64,000 nt of DNA from Rothia mucilaginosa (GTDB lineage: Bacteria > Actinomycetota > Actinomycetes > Actinomycetales > Micrococcaceae). The stretch is taken from contig NZ_JVSP01000006.1 in the NCBI RefSeq assembly GCF_001061665.1, positions 106,039 through 170,038 on the forward strand, given 5' to 3'. The notes beneath the pieces are model-generated. The model was not told the DNA's origin and ran no database searches. It saw nothing but the letters and a program-made list of their open reading frames with translations. The position numbers were made by a program, and so were the translations under genes. Positions 27,962 to 36,075 of the stretch are shown here, one piece after another (position 1 is the stretch's first letter; every line of letters starts with the position of its first letter).

Positions 27962-29722
27962 ATGAGCACCTACCAGGAACTTCCGAGCATTTACCGCGTG
28001 AAGCGCCAGTTGAGCGACGTCGATCAGCTGGCCAACGATTACTTCGAAAAGGTCCTCGACCTTAACCCCGTGCTGGCTACAGAGCTGGGCCGCAAGGGCG
28101 TCGAAACCCTCTACCCCGATTACTCCCCCGCCGGTGAGAAGGCGCTACACCGCCTGGCCAAGAAAACCCTCAAGAAGATTGACAGCGTTCTGCCCATCGA
28201 CGACGTCGACCTGGTCACCTTGGACGCCCTTCAGGAGCGCTTGAGCCTGTACCGTGCCCAGCGCAAGGCGGGCTTCGGCTATTGGCAGCTCAACAACATC
28301 ACCTCTGTTCCGCAGGAGGTGCGCTCCGTCTTCGACCTCATGAAGCGCAACTCCCGCGAGGACTGGGAGCACATTATCGGCCGCATGCACCGCGTACCCG
28401 AGGCGCTGGACGGGCTCGTGCTGAGCCTCGAGGCGGCCCGCGCGGACGGCAAGATTTCCCCGCGCCGCCAGGTGGACATCGTCATCGAGCAGACCGCCGC
28501 GTACTACGCGCCCGGCGGTTTCTTTGACGAGCTGGCCGCCGAGGTTGCCGCCGCCGAGCCCGAGCTGGCCGAGGCCGCCGCAGAGGGTGCCGAGCGCGCC
28601 AAGGACGGCTACCGCCACCTCAACGACTACCTCGTGACGGTTCTGCAGCCCGCCGCACCCGCCCGCGATGCGGTGGGCCGCGAGGCGTACAGTCTGCACT
28701 CGCGCTCCTTCCTGGGCACCACCGTCGACCTGGACGAAACCTACGCCTGGGGTGTGAAGGAGCTGGAGAGCATCATCGCCCGTCAGCGCGAAGTGGCCGA
28801 AGAGATTGAACCCGGCGCCAGCATCGAGCGCGCCAAGCAGCTGCTCGACGAAGACCCGAACCGACAGCTGCACGGCACCGATGAGCTGAAGGCGTGGATG
28901 CAGAAGCTCGCCGACGCGGCGGTGGAGGACCTCTCCGCCGAGCACTTCGCGATTGGCGGCCCCATGCGCCGCATCGAGTGCTGCATCGCGCCCACCCACG
29001 AGGGCGGCATCTACTACACCGGCCCCTCCCCCGACTTCTCGCGTCCCGGCCGCATGTGGTGGTCCGTGCCCGAGGGCGAGGACCGGTTCACGACCTGGCG
29101 CGAAACCTCCACTGTGTACCACGAGGGCGTTCCGGGGCACCACCTGCAGATTTCCATCGCCACGGCGCTGGCCGGCACCATGAACTCCTGGCGTACCAAC
29201 ATGCTGTGGGTGTCCGGTCACGGCGAGGGCTGGGCCCTGTACGCCGAGCGTCTCATGGAGGAGCTGGGCTACCTGAAGGATCCGGGCGACCGCATGGGCA
29301 TGCTGAACGCGCAGCGGATGCGCGCGGCCCGCGTGGTCTTCGATATCGGCGTTCACTGCGAGATGCCGATTCCCGCGGAGTGGGCTGAGCAGCTCGGCGT
29401 TGAGCCCGGCACGATTTGGACCTCCGAGCTGGGCTACGAATTCCTGAAGCAGAACCTGGACGAGTCCGAGGGTCACCTGCGTTTCGAGTTCCTGCGCTAC
29501 CTGGGCTGGCCGGGCCAGGCCCCCAGCTACAAGATTGGTGAGCGCCTGTGGTTGCAGCTGCGCGAGCAGGCCCTGGCCCGCGGCGAGGATATGCGCCAGT
29601 TCCACACTCGAGCCCTGATGCTCGGCTCGGTGGGTCTGGACACCCTGCGTCGTGCGCTCACCGACGAGATGATGCTTCCGCTCGAGGCCGAAGACGACGA
29701 TGACGACGATGACGACGACTAG
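27962..29722 (+). CDS. DUF885 family peptidase-like protein
   Basis: A predicted metallopeptidase-like protein of about 586 aa, with no signal peptide. The family signature HEGVPGHHLQ (about residues 386-395) resembles a zinc-binding helix, and a downstream SGHGEGWALYAERLMEELG provides the likely glutamate ligand, in the M32/M2-like arrangement assigned to DUF885. Natural substrates are unknown, and some relatives are dipeptidases. An oddity is that the C-terminus ends in ten Asp residues encoded by a GAC/GAT run. ATG at 27956 is also in frame, but AGGAT at 27951-27955 fits the 27962 start better. Confidence 0.85.
   Translation: MSTYQELPSIYRVKRQLSDVDQLANDYFEKVLDLNPVLATELGRKGVETLYPDYSPAGEKALHRLAKKTLKKIDSVLPIDDVDLVTLDALQERLSLYRAQRKAGFGYWQLNNITSVPQEVRSVFDLMKRNSREDWEHIIGRMHRVPEALDGLVLSLEAARADGKISPRRQVDIVIEQTAAYYAPGGFFDELAAEVAAAEPELAEAAAEGAERAKDGYRHLNDYLVTVLQPAAPARDAVGREAYSLHSRSFLGTTVDLDETYAWGVKELESIIARQREVAEEIEPGASIERAKQLLDEDPNRQLHGTDELKAWMQKLADAAVEDLSAEHFAIGGPMRRIECCIAPTHEGGIYYTGPSPDFSRPGRMWWSVPEGEDRFTTWRETSTVYHEGVPGHHLQISIATALAGTMNSWRTNMLWVSGHGEGWALYAERLMEELGYLKDPGDRMGMLNAQRMRAARVVFDIGVHCEMPIPAEWAEQLGVEPGTIWTSELGYEFLKQNLDESEGHLRFEFLRYLGWPGQAPSYKIGERLWLQLREQALARGEDMRQFHTRALMLGSVGLDTLRRALTDEMMLPLEAEDDDDDDDDD
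29693..29719 (+). repeat. GAY trinucleotide run at the DUF885 C-terminus
   Basis: A run of GAC and GAT codons encodes the terminal poly-Asp tail. The three-base unit keeps the frame when copy number changes. Confidence 0.85.
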
Positions 29723-29774
29723 GCCGTAGCGCCGCGTCGGTTTTTCGTCACGGCCCCGCCGCAACGGCTGGCTT

Positions 29775-29823
29775 AACGCCGAAGGCCCCCGCCTCAGCTA
29801 GTGAGGTGGGGGCCTTCGGCGTT
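29775..29823. terminator. Bidirectional terminator between convergent genes
   Basis: A long near-perfect stem, AACGCCGAAGGCCCCCGCCT paired with the mirror arm ending GGGGGCCTTCGGCGTT around a short CAGCTAGTGA loop. It lies between the DUF885 gene (plus) and the synthetase-like gene (minus), and can serve both. Confidence 0.8.
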
Positions 29824-29867
29824 AGCGGGCTCGGTGGTTCAGCCTCAGCCGAACCCGGCGTGCGTGC

Positions 29868-31163
29868 CTAGTAGCCGAAGTTTGCCGTGCCGGGATCCTG
29901 CGAGGCGGAACCCAGCGAACCGGGGGCGTTCAGGTCAACCAGGTGCGGCGCGAAGCGGCACCAGTAGTCGGTCAGCGCGCCGTTGGACTCACGGATGCCC
30001 ACGCCCACGCAGCGTCCGCCGACGACCCACACACCCAGAACGGGGTGGCTCACCGGCTGGATGATGCCCTCGTAGCGAGGTGCCGGGATGTACTCCTGGT
30101 AGACGAACTCGCTCTCGGGGGCGGTGGAGAAGAAGTCGTCCTCCTCCGGCTTGACGAAGACGTTGTAGTCGGGGGCGTAAATCTCCACGCCGTCGCCCTC
30201 GCGCCCGAAGATGGGCTTGCGAACCCAGTTGCGCAGGTCGCCGCGATGCCCGGCGTAGGTGGGTACCAGGTTCGGGTGGCCCGGGTACTTATCCCAGAGA
30301 GCGGCCAGCAGCAGCTTATTGGACAGGAACATCTTCCAGGCAGGCTCAATCCAGCGCTGCACCGCGCCGTGGTAGGCGAAGAGCAGCTGGTCGTAGCCCG
30401 AGTCGCTGTCGGTGGCCAGATCCTCCCAGGGGTAGAGCTTGAAGAGGTTGCTGATGGGCCGCCCCTCAGCGTCCTTCCAGCTCTTGGTCGGCTCGTCAAA
30501 GATGATCTCGTCAATGGGCACGAGGATGGTTTCGATGCCGGCCTGCTGGGCGGCGTAGGCGATGAGCCACAGGTTGTTGTAGTCTTCCCGGTTCTCGTCG
30601 ATGTCCTCGGGCACGTGGGCCAGGTGCAGGACGGGGCGCTGGCCGCTCGTGAGCTCGGGCGCAAAAATCTGTCGCCAGCGGTCCACGAAGGCCTCGCCGA
30701 TTTCGCCCCAGTGCGCGTAGCCCTGCATGTCGAGGCGCTGATCCTTGGCCCAGGTCTTCTGGCAGACGGCCGCCTCCACAATACCGGTGGGGGTGTCGGC
30801 GTTGTACTCCAGCAGCTTGAGGGGTTCGCCGGGCACGCCGGAGTAGATGAAGTCGAAGCGTCCGTAGAAGTCGGGGTCGCGGCGGTTCCAGGACTCGACG
30901 GCCAGGTTGAACGCGCCGTGCGGCAGGCCCAGGGTACCAAAGGCCCCGGAGGCCAGGTAGTCCACGGCGCTCAGGCACATGCGGTGCATTTCTTCGGCCT
31001 GGGCACGGACGGAATTCATCTCCTCCGGGCTGAAGATGTAGGCTGCGTACTCGTTCCAGTAGTGGTCGGGGTCGTCGGGGCCGTCCACGCTGTAGGTGAG
31101 GCCTTCTTCGACGATGACCTTCTCCCACTCGGGGCGGCCCAGGGGGAATTCTTCACGGCGCAT
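29868..31163 (-). CDS. Glutathionylspermidine synthase-like (YgiC-type) ATP-grasp ligase
   Basis: A 431-aa member of the glutathionylspermidine synthase C-terminal family, which forms amide bonds using ATP. Characteristic blocks include WNEYAAYIFSPEEMN, FDFIYSGVPGEPLKLLEYNADTPTG (the substrate/Mg site), LWDKYPGHPNLVPTYAG and VRKPIFGREGDGVEIY (ATP-grasp). There is no amidase domain, so it resembles the stand-alone YgiC/YjfC type rather than bifunctional E. coli Gss. Actinobacteria generally use mycothiol instead of glutathione, so the real substrate is unlikely to be glutathione. The gene lies 54 nt downstream of the YgiB-like gene on the same strand, with AAGGAA before the ATG. Confidence 0.85.
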   Translation of the reverse strand: MRREEFPLGRPEWEKVIVEEGLTYSVDGPDDPDHYWNEYAAYIFSPEEMNSVRAQAEEMHRMCLSAVDYLASGAFGTLGLPHGAFNLAVESWNRRDPDFYGRFDFIYSGVPGEPLKLLEYNADTPTGIVEAAVCQKTWAKDQRLDMQGYAHWGEIGEAFVDRWRQIFAPELTSGQRPVLHLAHVPEDIDENREDYNNLWLIAYAAQQAGIETILVPIDEIIFDEPTKSWKDAEGRPISNLFKLYPWEDLATDSDSGYDQLLFAYHGAVQRWIEPAWKMFLSNKLLLAALWDKYPGHPNLVPTYAGHRGDLRNWVRKPIFGREGDGVEIYAPDYNVFVKPEEDDFFSTAPESEFVYQEYIPAPRYEGIIQPVSHPVLGVWVVGGRCVGVGIRESNGALTDYWCRFAPHLVDLNAPGSLGSASQDPGTANFGY

Positions 31164-31217
31164 AGTGGTTTCCTTGCCGGTAGCGGGGGTGATGTACGGG
31201 TGCGGATGCGGGAGGGC

Positions 31218-32186
31218 TTAGCCGCCGGAGCGGCCGCCGCCGGACTTGGAGCCGCCACCGAAGCCGCCCTTGCTGCCGCTGGACTTGCTACCCGACTTGT
31301 TCGAGCTGGACGAACCCGACTTGCTACCCGACTTGTTGCTGGAGCTGGTGCCCGACTTAGAGGAGTTGGAGGAGCCGGAGGAGCCAGAATTGCTACCGCT
31401 ACTGCCGTTGCGGCGGGAGTTCGAGACGGTGCCGGTCGTGTTATCGCGCACCGAGGAGGTCTTGCCGGTGTTCTTGGTCGAGGTTTCCTTACCCGACGAA
31501 ATCGTCGAGGACTTCTTGGCGCTGCGGTAGGAGTCCTCGAATCCGCCGCCGCTCGAGGGCACGCCGCTGTACACCGTGCCGTTCGAGGGACGGGTCGTGG
31601 AGCCGCCCGAGAGCTTCTCGCCCACGCGCGGAATGTAGTTGCTCGACGCTCCGTTCGAGTTGGCGGCGCTCTGACGGCCCAGGTAGTACCACAGGAAGGC
31701 GTTGGAGCCGCTGTGGTGGGTCGTGGTGGAGGAGTTCGAGGTGCCCGAAGAACCGGAAGAACCGGAAGAACCCGAGGAACCCGAAGAGCTCGAGGAGTTC
31801 GAGGAATCCGAGCTGGCCGACTCCGAGGGGCTGGCGGTCGTTTCTTGCGCACCTGCCTTCTCACATTCGGAGTCGTCCACGCGCTGACCGGTCGTGGCGT
31901 CCTGGCAGACGCGGGCGTACTCATCGCCGGTGGCGAGGAAGGCGTTCTCTTCCTGATGCATGCTGTTGTAGGCAAAGATGCCGCCACCGATGAGCAGCAC
32001 GCCGGCGCCGGCCACCGCGATCATCTTGGTCACGCCGGGGCGGGTGGCGCCCAGATTCACGGCGTTCTGCGAGGTGGAGCGGGCGGCGCGGCTCGCGAAA
32101 TTGGCAATGGAGTTGAGGGGGCCTCGCGAGGTCTTGGGCTGATCAACCCGGTGGGTTCCGCCCGGGCGTTGGGGTGCAGAACTCAT
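31218..32186 (-). CDS. YgiB/DUF1190-like Ser/Gly-rich membrane protein
   Basis: A 322-aa protein with a cytoplasmic N-terminus, one transmembrane helix (about 53-72) and an extracellular, extremely Ser/Gly/Asn/Lys-rich tail. The pattern of a cysteine-containing segment (YARVCQDATTGQRVDDSECEKAG), a WYYLGRQ motif and GGFEDSYRSAKKSS near the C-terminal third parallels E. coli YgiB (DUF1190), whose gene also precedes a YgiC-type ligase. I base the call on that architecture and synteny, with low sequence conservation. The tail has repeated SGSS and NKSGSKS units. ATG at 32186 follows AAGGAGAG. It is the first gene of the two-gene operon. Confidence 0.68.
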   Translation of the reverse strand: MSSAPQRPGGTHRVDQPKTSRGPLNSIANFASRAARSTSQNAVNLGATRPGVTKMIAVAGAGVLLIGGGIFAYNSMHQEENAFLATGDEYARVCQDATTGQRVDDSECEKAGAQETTASPSESASSDSSNSSSSSGSSGSSGSSGSSGTSNSSTTTHHSGSNAFLWYYLGRQSAANSNGASSNYIPRVGEKLSGGSTTRPSNGTVYSGVPSSGGGFEDSYRSAKKSSTISSGKETSTKNTGKTSSVRDNTTGTVSNSRRNGSSGSNSGSSGSSNSSKSGTSSSNKSGSKSGSSSSNKSGSKSSGSKGGFGGGSKSGGGRSGG

Positions 32187-32954
32187 GCATCTCTCCTTGA
32201 AGGTGTCGTGCGGGGGCGTTCTCGCCGGATGCGCGGCCGGCCGGTGAGTACCTGCCGAGGACGGCCTCGGAGGGGGCCCACCGGGCCGTTGCACGGGCCG
32301 GAAGAGCGAAAACGGCGCTGGTCCGGGGCCTATCCCGGACGCACATCCAGCATAGCAAGGGAGTCTGGGAGTCACCTTAGTTCGGGGAGCCGTCTCACGA
32401 GGTTTCACGCGTTGTGCCGGTCTCGTTATGCCCGCGTTCCATTCGAGTTTGCCTGTTGTTTGCTTTTCAGCGTTCCGAAGGCTTCGCACCTCGTTTCGCG
32501 CGGCCTGCTCTCTCGCCGCCGCGTGCCCCGGGTGGCTTCGTGCCGGAGGCGCTGTACGAGGAGCAGGTGGCCGACGAGCCGAAGCGCCTGCAGGTGGCCG
32601 AGACTCGCTAGGCCCGTTAGGTCGGCCAAGTCGGGTGTTCCCGCAGCTCCGCGCGGACGGTTTTGAGGCCGCCGGCACGCTAAGCGACCGTCACCATGTT
32701 TACGACGTCATGTTTACGGCGTATCTCGCTCCCCGCGGTTGTGGGGATTGGGATACGCCGTTTGCGTACCCGCCGGGGGTGCCGCACGAATCGCAGGCCT
32801 AGACAGCAAGCCCATAATTGCAAACCTAGCCCGCGGCCTGTACTCGGCCTATCGCGGTCCGTTCGCGCGCTACCTGTACGCCCATCGCGAGCGCGGCGAG
32901 CTTCAAGGTGCACGTGAGGGTAAACTTCCCGCTCCCGGCCTTAAAATAGAGAGC
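32187..32954. other. Intergenic region between divergent ygiB-like gene and maf
   Basis: 768 nt, one of the longest non-coding stretches here. It must hold divergent promoters. A plus-strand frame ending at 32611 closes with codon-like sequence (VPEALYEEQVADEPKRLQVA) and could be the remnant end of a lost gene. Another frame (32739 onward) runs into maf but has no good ribosome binding site. I see no repeat or RNA gene. Confidence 0.45.
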
Positions 32955-33677
32955 ATGACTGCAGTAGACCCCTCCCCCGTCTCTTCCGCCGAGGCCGCGC
33001 CGGCACGATTGGTGCTCGCCTCCGCATCCCCCGCGCGCCGTAAGCTCCTGGAGGATTCCCGCATCGCCTTTACGGTGCGCGTCTCCTCGGTTGACGAGGA
33101 CGCCGCGCTCGCCGCCGCCAACGAGCGGGCACGAGCCGAAGGACGCGAGGGGCTCAGCCCGGCCGAGATCGCTTCCCTCCTGGCGAGTCTCAAGGCCCGC
33201 GCGGTTGCCGCTCAGCTGGCCGCCGAGGGCGTGCGCGATGCCCTTGTGCTGGGCTGCGATTCCGTCTTCGAGTTCGAGGGTCGGGCCTACGGCAAGCCGC
33301 ACACCGCAGAGAACGCCCGCGAACGCATCACCGCCATGAGCGGGCACCACGGCACGCTCCACACGGGTCACGCGCTCGTGGATCTGCGGGAGTTCGACCC
33401 CGAGAAGCATGCGGAGGCGCCCGCCGTTGCCGAGCTGCGTAGCGCCGTCGTGCACTTCGATGAGCTGAGCCCCGCCGAGGTCGAAGCGTACATCGCCACG
33501 GGCGAGCCGCTGTGGGTGGCGGGCTCCTTCACCCTGGACGGCTACGGTTCGGCGTTTATCCGCGGTATCGAGGGCGAGTTCCACACGGTGGTTGGCCTGT
33601 CCATCCACGCCCTGCGCGAGCTGCTGCGCCGCCGCGGCGTGGCCGTCACGGACCTGTGGCTACCGCCCGAGGACTAA
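32955..33677 (+). CDS. maf: Maf-like nucleoside triphosphate pyrophosphatase
   Basis: House-cleaning nucleotide pyrophosphatase (240 aa) that hydrolyses non-canonical or modified NTPs. Maf signatures are visible: LASASPARRKLLE at the N-terminus (S-x-SPxR-xxLL substrate loop), VLGCDSVFEFEGRAYGKP with the catalytic Asp and Lys, and GSFTLDGYGSAFIRGIEG near the C-terminus. ATG at 32955 gives the normal Maf N-terminus, and a short GAGAG precedes it. The longer upstream frame was rejected. In related actinobacteria this gene follows accE and precedes accA3 closely. Here only the accA3 side is retained. Confidence 0.92.
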   Translation: MTAVDPSPVSSAEAAPARLVLASASPARRKLLEDSRIAFTVRVSSVDEDAALAAANERARAEGREGLSPAEIASLLASLKARAVAAQLAAEGVRDALVLGCDSVFEFEGRAYGKPHTAENARERITAMSGHHGTLHTGHALVDLREFDPEKHAEAPAVAELRSAVVHFDELSPAEVEAYIATGEPLWVAGSFTLDGYGSAFIRGIEGEFHTVVGLSIHALRELLRRRGVAVTDLWLPPED

Positions 33678-33859
33678 CCCAGCGGACCAGTCCCGAAGAC
33701 AAAACACCCGCGCGGACGCGCACGCCGGACCGCGCCCCGCACCTCCAACACACGTATTTGAACACTAATCGATATCATGGAACAGTACAATGCGCGATAC
33801 ATTCGCCATTCTTGCCGTTTCTCGATATGCTTTCGGCAGGAGATAAAGGAGAGCTTTAA

Positions 33860-35680
33860 GTGACTCAGAACCAGGCAGAAGCCGCCAAAAAATTTACCGC
33901 GGTCCCCGGCCGACACACCGGCCCGGTCAGCAAGATTCTCATCGCCAACCGCGGCGAAATCGCCGTCCGCGTGATTCGCGCGGCCCGCGACGAGGGCCTG
34001 CAGACCGTCGCCGTCTACGCTGATCCCGACCGCGACTCCCTGCACGTGAAGCTGGCCGATGAGGCGTACGCCCTGGGCGGTTCCACCGCGGCGCAGTCCT
34101 ACCTGGTGATGGATAAGCTCATCGAGGTGGCCGTCCGTTCCGGTGCTGACGCCGTGCACCCCGGCTACGGCTTCCTCTCCGAAAACGCGCAGTTCGCGCA
34201 GAAGTGCATCGACGCCGGCCTGACCTGGATCGGTCCCTCCCCCCAGTCCATTACCCAGCTGGGCGATAAGGTGGCCGCCCGCCACATCGCTCAGAAGGTG
34301 GGCGCTCCCCTGGTTCCGGGTACCAAGGATCCGGTCAAGTCCGCCGACGAGGTTGTTGCCTTCGCCGACGAGCACGGCCTGCCGATTGCCGTGAAGGCCG
34401 CCTTCGGTGGCGGTGGCCGCGGCATCAAGGTGGCCCGCGACCGCGAGAGCATCGTCGAGATGTACGAGTCCGCCGTACGCGAGGCAACCGCGGCGTTCGG
34501 TCGCGGCGAGTGCTTCATCGAGCGCTTCCTGGATTCCCCGCGTCACGTTGAGACCCAGTGCCTGGCCGATGCGCACGGCAACGTCGTGGTGGTCTCCACC
34601 CGCGACTGCTCCCTGCAGCGCCGCAACCAGAAGCTCGTCGAGGAGGCACCCGCCCCCTACCTGAGCGAAGAGCAGACCAAGCGCCTCTACGAGGCCTCCC
34701 GCGCGATCCTGCGCGAGGCCGGCTACCAGGGCGCAGGTACCTGCGAGTTCCTGGTCGGCACTGACGGCACCATCTCCTTTCTCGAGGTCAACACCCGCCT
34801 GCAGGTGGAGCACCCCGTCTCCGAGGAAATTTCGGGTCTCGACCTGGTGCGCGAGCAGTTCCGCATCGCCCGCGGCGAGAAGATTGAGGAGAAGGACCCC
34901 GTGCTGCGCGGCCACTCCTTCGAGTTCCGCATCAACGGCGAGGACCCGGGCCGTTCCTTCATGCCGGCCCCCGGCACCATCGAGAAGCTGAACGTCCCCA
35001 CCGGCCCCGGCGTGCGATGGGATTCCGGTTTCGTGGCCGGCGACGTCATCGGTGGCAACTTCGACTCCATGCTGGCCAAGCTGATTGTGACCGGCGCGGA
35101 TCGCGAGCAGGCCCTGCAGCGTGCCCGCCGTGCCCTGTCCGAGCTGAGCATCGAGGGTATGCCCACCGTCGTCCCGTTCCACCGCGTAGTTCTGGAGGAC
35201 CCGGCGTTCGTGCCGGCCGAGGGTGAAGACTTCAAGGTGCACACCCGCTGGATTGAGACCGAGTTCAACAACACGATTCCCATGTACGATGGCGCCCCCG
35301 GTAGCGTGGATTCCGATGAGGATGAGCGCACCACCGTGGTGGTTGAGGTCAACGGCAAGCGCATGGAGGTGTCCCTGCCCGAGATGGGTGGCGCCGCCAA
35401 GCCCGCCGCCAAGCCGGCTTCGAAGAGCCGCAAATCCCGCTCCTCCCGCACATCGGCGAAGGCCGGCGGCGACGAGCTGACCAGCCCCATGCAGGGCACC
35501 ATCGTGAAGGTGGCCGTCTCTGACGGCGATACCGTGGCCGAGGGTGACCTCGTCCTGGTCCTGGAGGCCATGAAGATGGAGCAGCCCATTACCGCGCACA
35601 AGGCCGGTAAGGTTTCGGGTCTGTCGGCTAAGCCGGGCGACACCGTCACCGCCGGTGCGGTCCTGGCGACCATCAAGTAG
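33860..35680 (+). CDS. accA3: Acyl-CoA carboxylase alpha subunit (biotin carboxylase + BCCP)
   Basis: A 606-aa bifunctional subunit that carboxylates biotin using ATP and bicarbonate, then presents it to the beta subunit. The N-terminal biotin carboxylase carries [19 protein letters not shown], the ATP-grasp loop [13 protein letters not shown] and [19 protein letters not shown] Ser/Lys/Ala-rich linker (about 515-535) precedes the BCCP domain with the biotinylated Lys572 in EAMKMEQP. The biotin is presumably added by BirA. GTG start at 33860 with AAAGGAGAG upstream. The last codons and stop are duplicated twice in tandem directly downstream. Confidence 0.96.
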   Translation: MTQNQAEAAKKFTAVPGRHTGPVSKILIANRGEIAVRVIRAARDEGLQTVAVYADPDRDSLHVKLADEAYALGGSTAAQSYLVMDKLIEVAVRSGADAVHPGYGFLSENAQFAQKCIDAGLTWIGPSPQSITQLGDKVAARHIAQKVGAPLVPGTKDPVKSADEVVAFADEHGLPIAVKAAFGGGGRGIKVARDRESIVEMYESAVREATAAFGRGECFIERFLDSPRHVETQCLADAHGNVVVVSTRDCSLQRRNQKLVEEAPAPYLSEEQTKRLYEASRAILREAGYQGAGTCEFLVGTDGTISFLEVNTRLQVEHPVSEEISGLDLVREQFRIARGEKIEEKDPVLRGHSFEFRINGEDPGRSFMPAPGTIEKLNVPTGPGVRWDSGFVAGDVIGGNFDSMLAKLIVTGADREQALQRARRALSELSIEGMPTVVPFHRVVLEDPAFVPAEGEDFKVHTRWIETEFNNTIPMYDGAPGSVDSDEDERTTVVVEVNGKRMEVSLPEMGGAAKPAAKPASKSRKSRSSRTSAKAGGDELTSPMQGTIVKVAVSDGDTVAEGDLVLVLEAMKMEQPITAHKAGKVSGLSAKPGDTVTAGAVLATIK

Positions 35681-35708
35681 CGACCATCAAGTAGCGACCA
35701 TCAAGTAG
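35667..35708 (+). repeat. Triple 14-bp tandem repeat spanning the accA3 stop codon
   Basis: The unit CGACCATCAAGTAG is present three times without any mismatch. The first copy contains the real last codons (T-I-K) and TAG, and the other two follow immediately in the untranslated region. Confidence 0.98.
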
Positions 35709-35716
35709 CGTTTGCG

Positions 35717-35757
35717 AAGCATCCCCGTAGCGAGTTCCTCTCGCGGCGGGGATGCTT
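35717..35757 (+). terminator. accA3 terminator
   Basis: Arms AAGCATCCCCG and CGGGGATGCTT form an 11-bp stem around a partly paired internal loop, about 37 nt past the accA3 stop. Confidence 0.65.
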
Positions 35758-35902
35758 GCGTATTGGCTCATCACGCGCGCGGCGCGGCGGCCCCCGTTCC
35801 CCCGCTGAGGATTATCCGGGGATGCGCCGCCCCTAAAAATTACCGTTCGGAGGGCCGCCGTCCAGATAGTGACGGGGCCTGCGCCAACTTTTCTGAACGG
35901 TT

Positions 35903-35908
35903 TATAAT
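35903..35908 (+). promoter_or_regulatory. Possible -10 element for the MHS transporter
   Basis: A perfect TATAAT hexamer in a locally AT-rich patch (GGTTTATAATAATGC). No convincing -35 hexamer lies at the right distance, so it could instead be activator-dependent or coincidental. Confidence 0.3.
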
Positions 35909-36075
35909 AATGCATTTTAGGGGAACCTTTCGTTCCGAACCCGCACACCCGGTTCAATTCCTCCGGCCTCACGCCGCGGCACTATCCCCGCCGCCTAGCA
36001 CGCCGAGAGCAGCGTCACCGACGCCACCGGTTCCCTTTTGTACGCACAGTCAGTCCATCCTCGGGAGCATCTCTC

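Larger units (their letters stand above)
35681..36075. other. Intergenic region upstream of the MHS transporter
   Basis: 395 nt without a gene. It contains two extra copies of the stop-codon repeat, the accA3 terminator hairpin and a consensus-like TATAAT with a long leader (about 165 nt) before the transporter start. The leader can form stems, but I recognise no riboswitch class. Confidence 0.5.

Noticed and set aside
32739-32954. N-terminal extension or separate small gene before maf
   Set aside because: The frame is open but has no ribosome binding site at its start. The Maf N-terminus aligns with the ATG at 32955.
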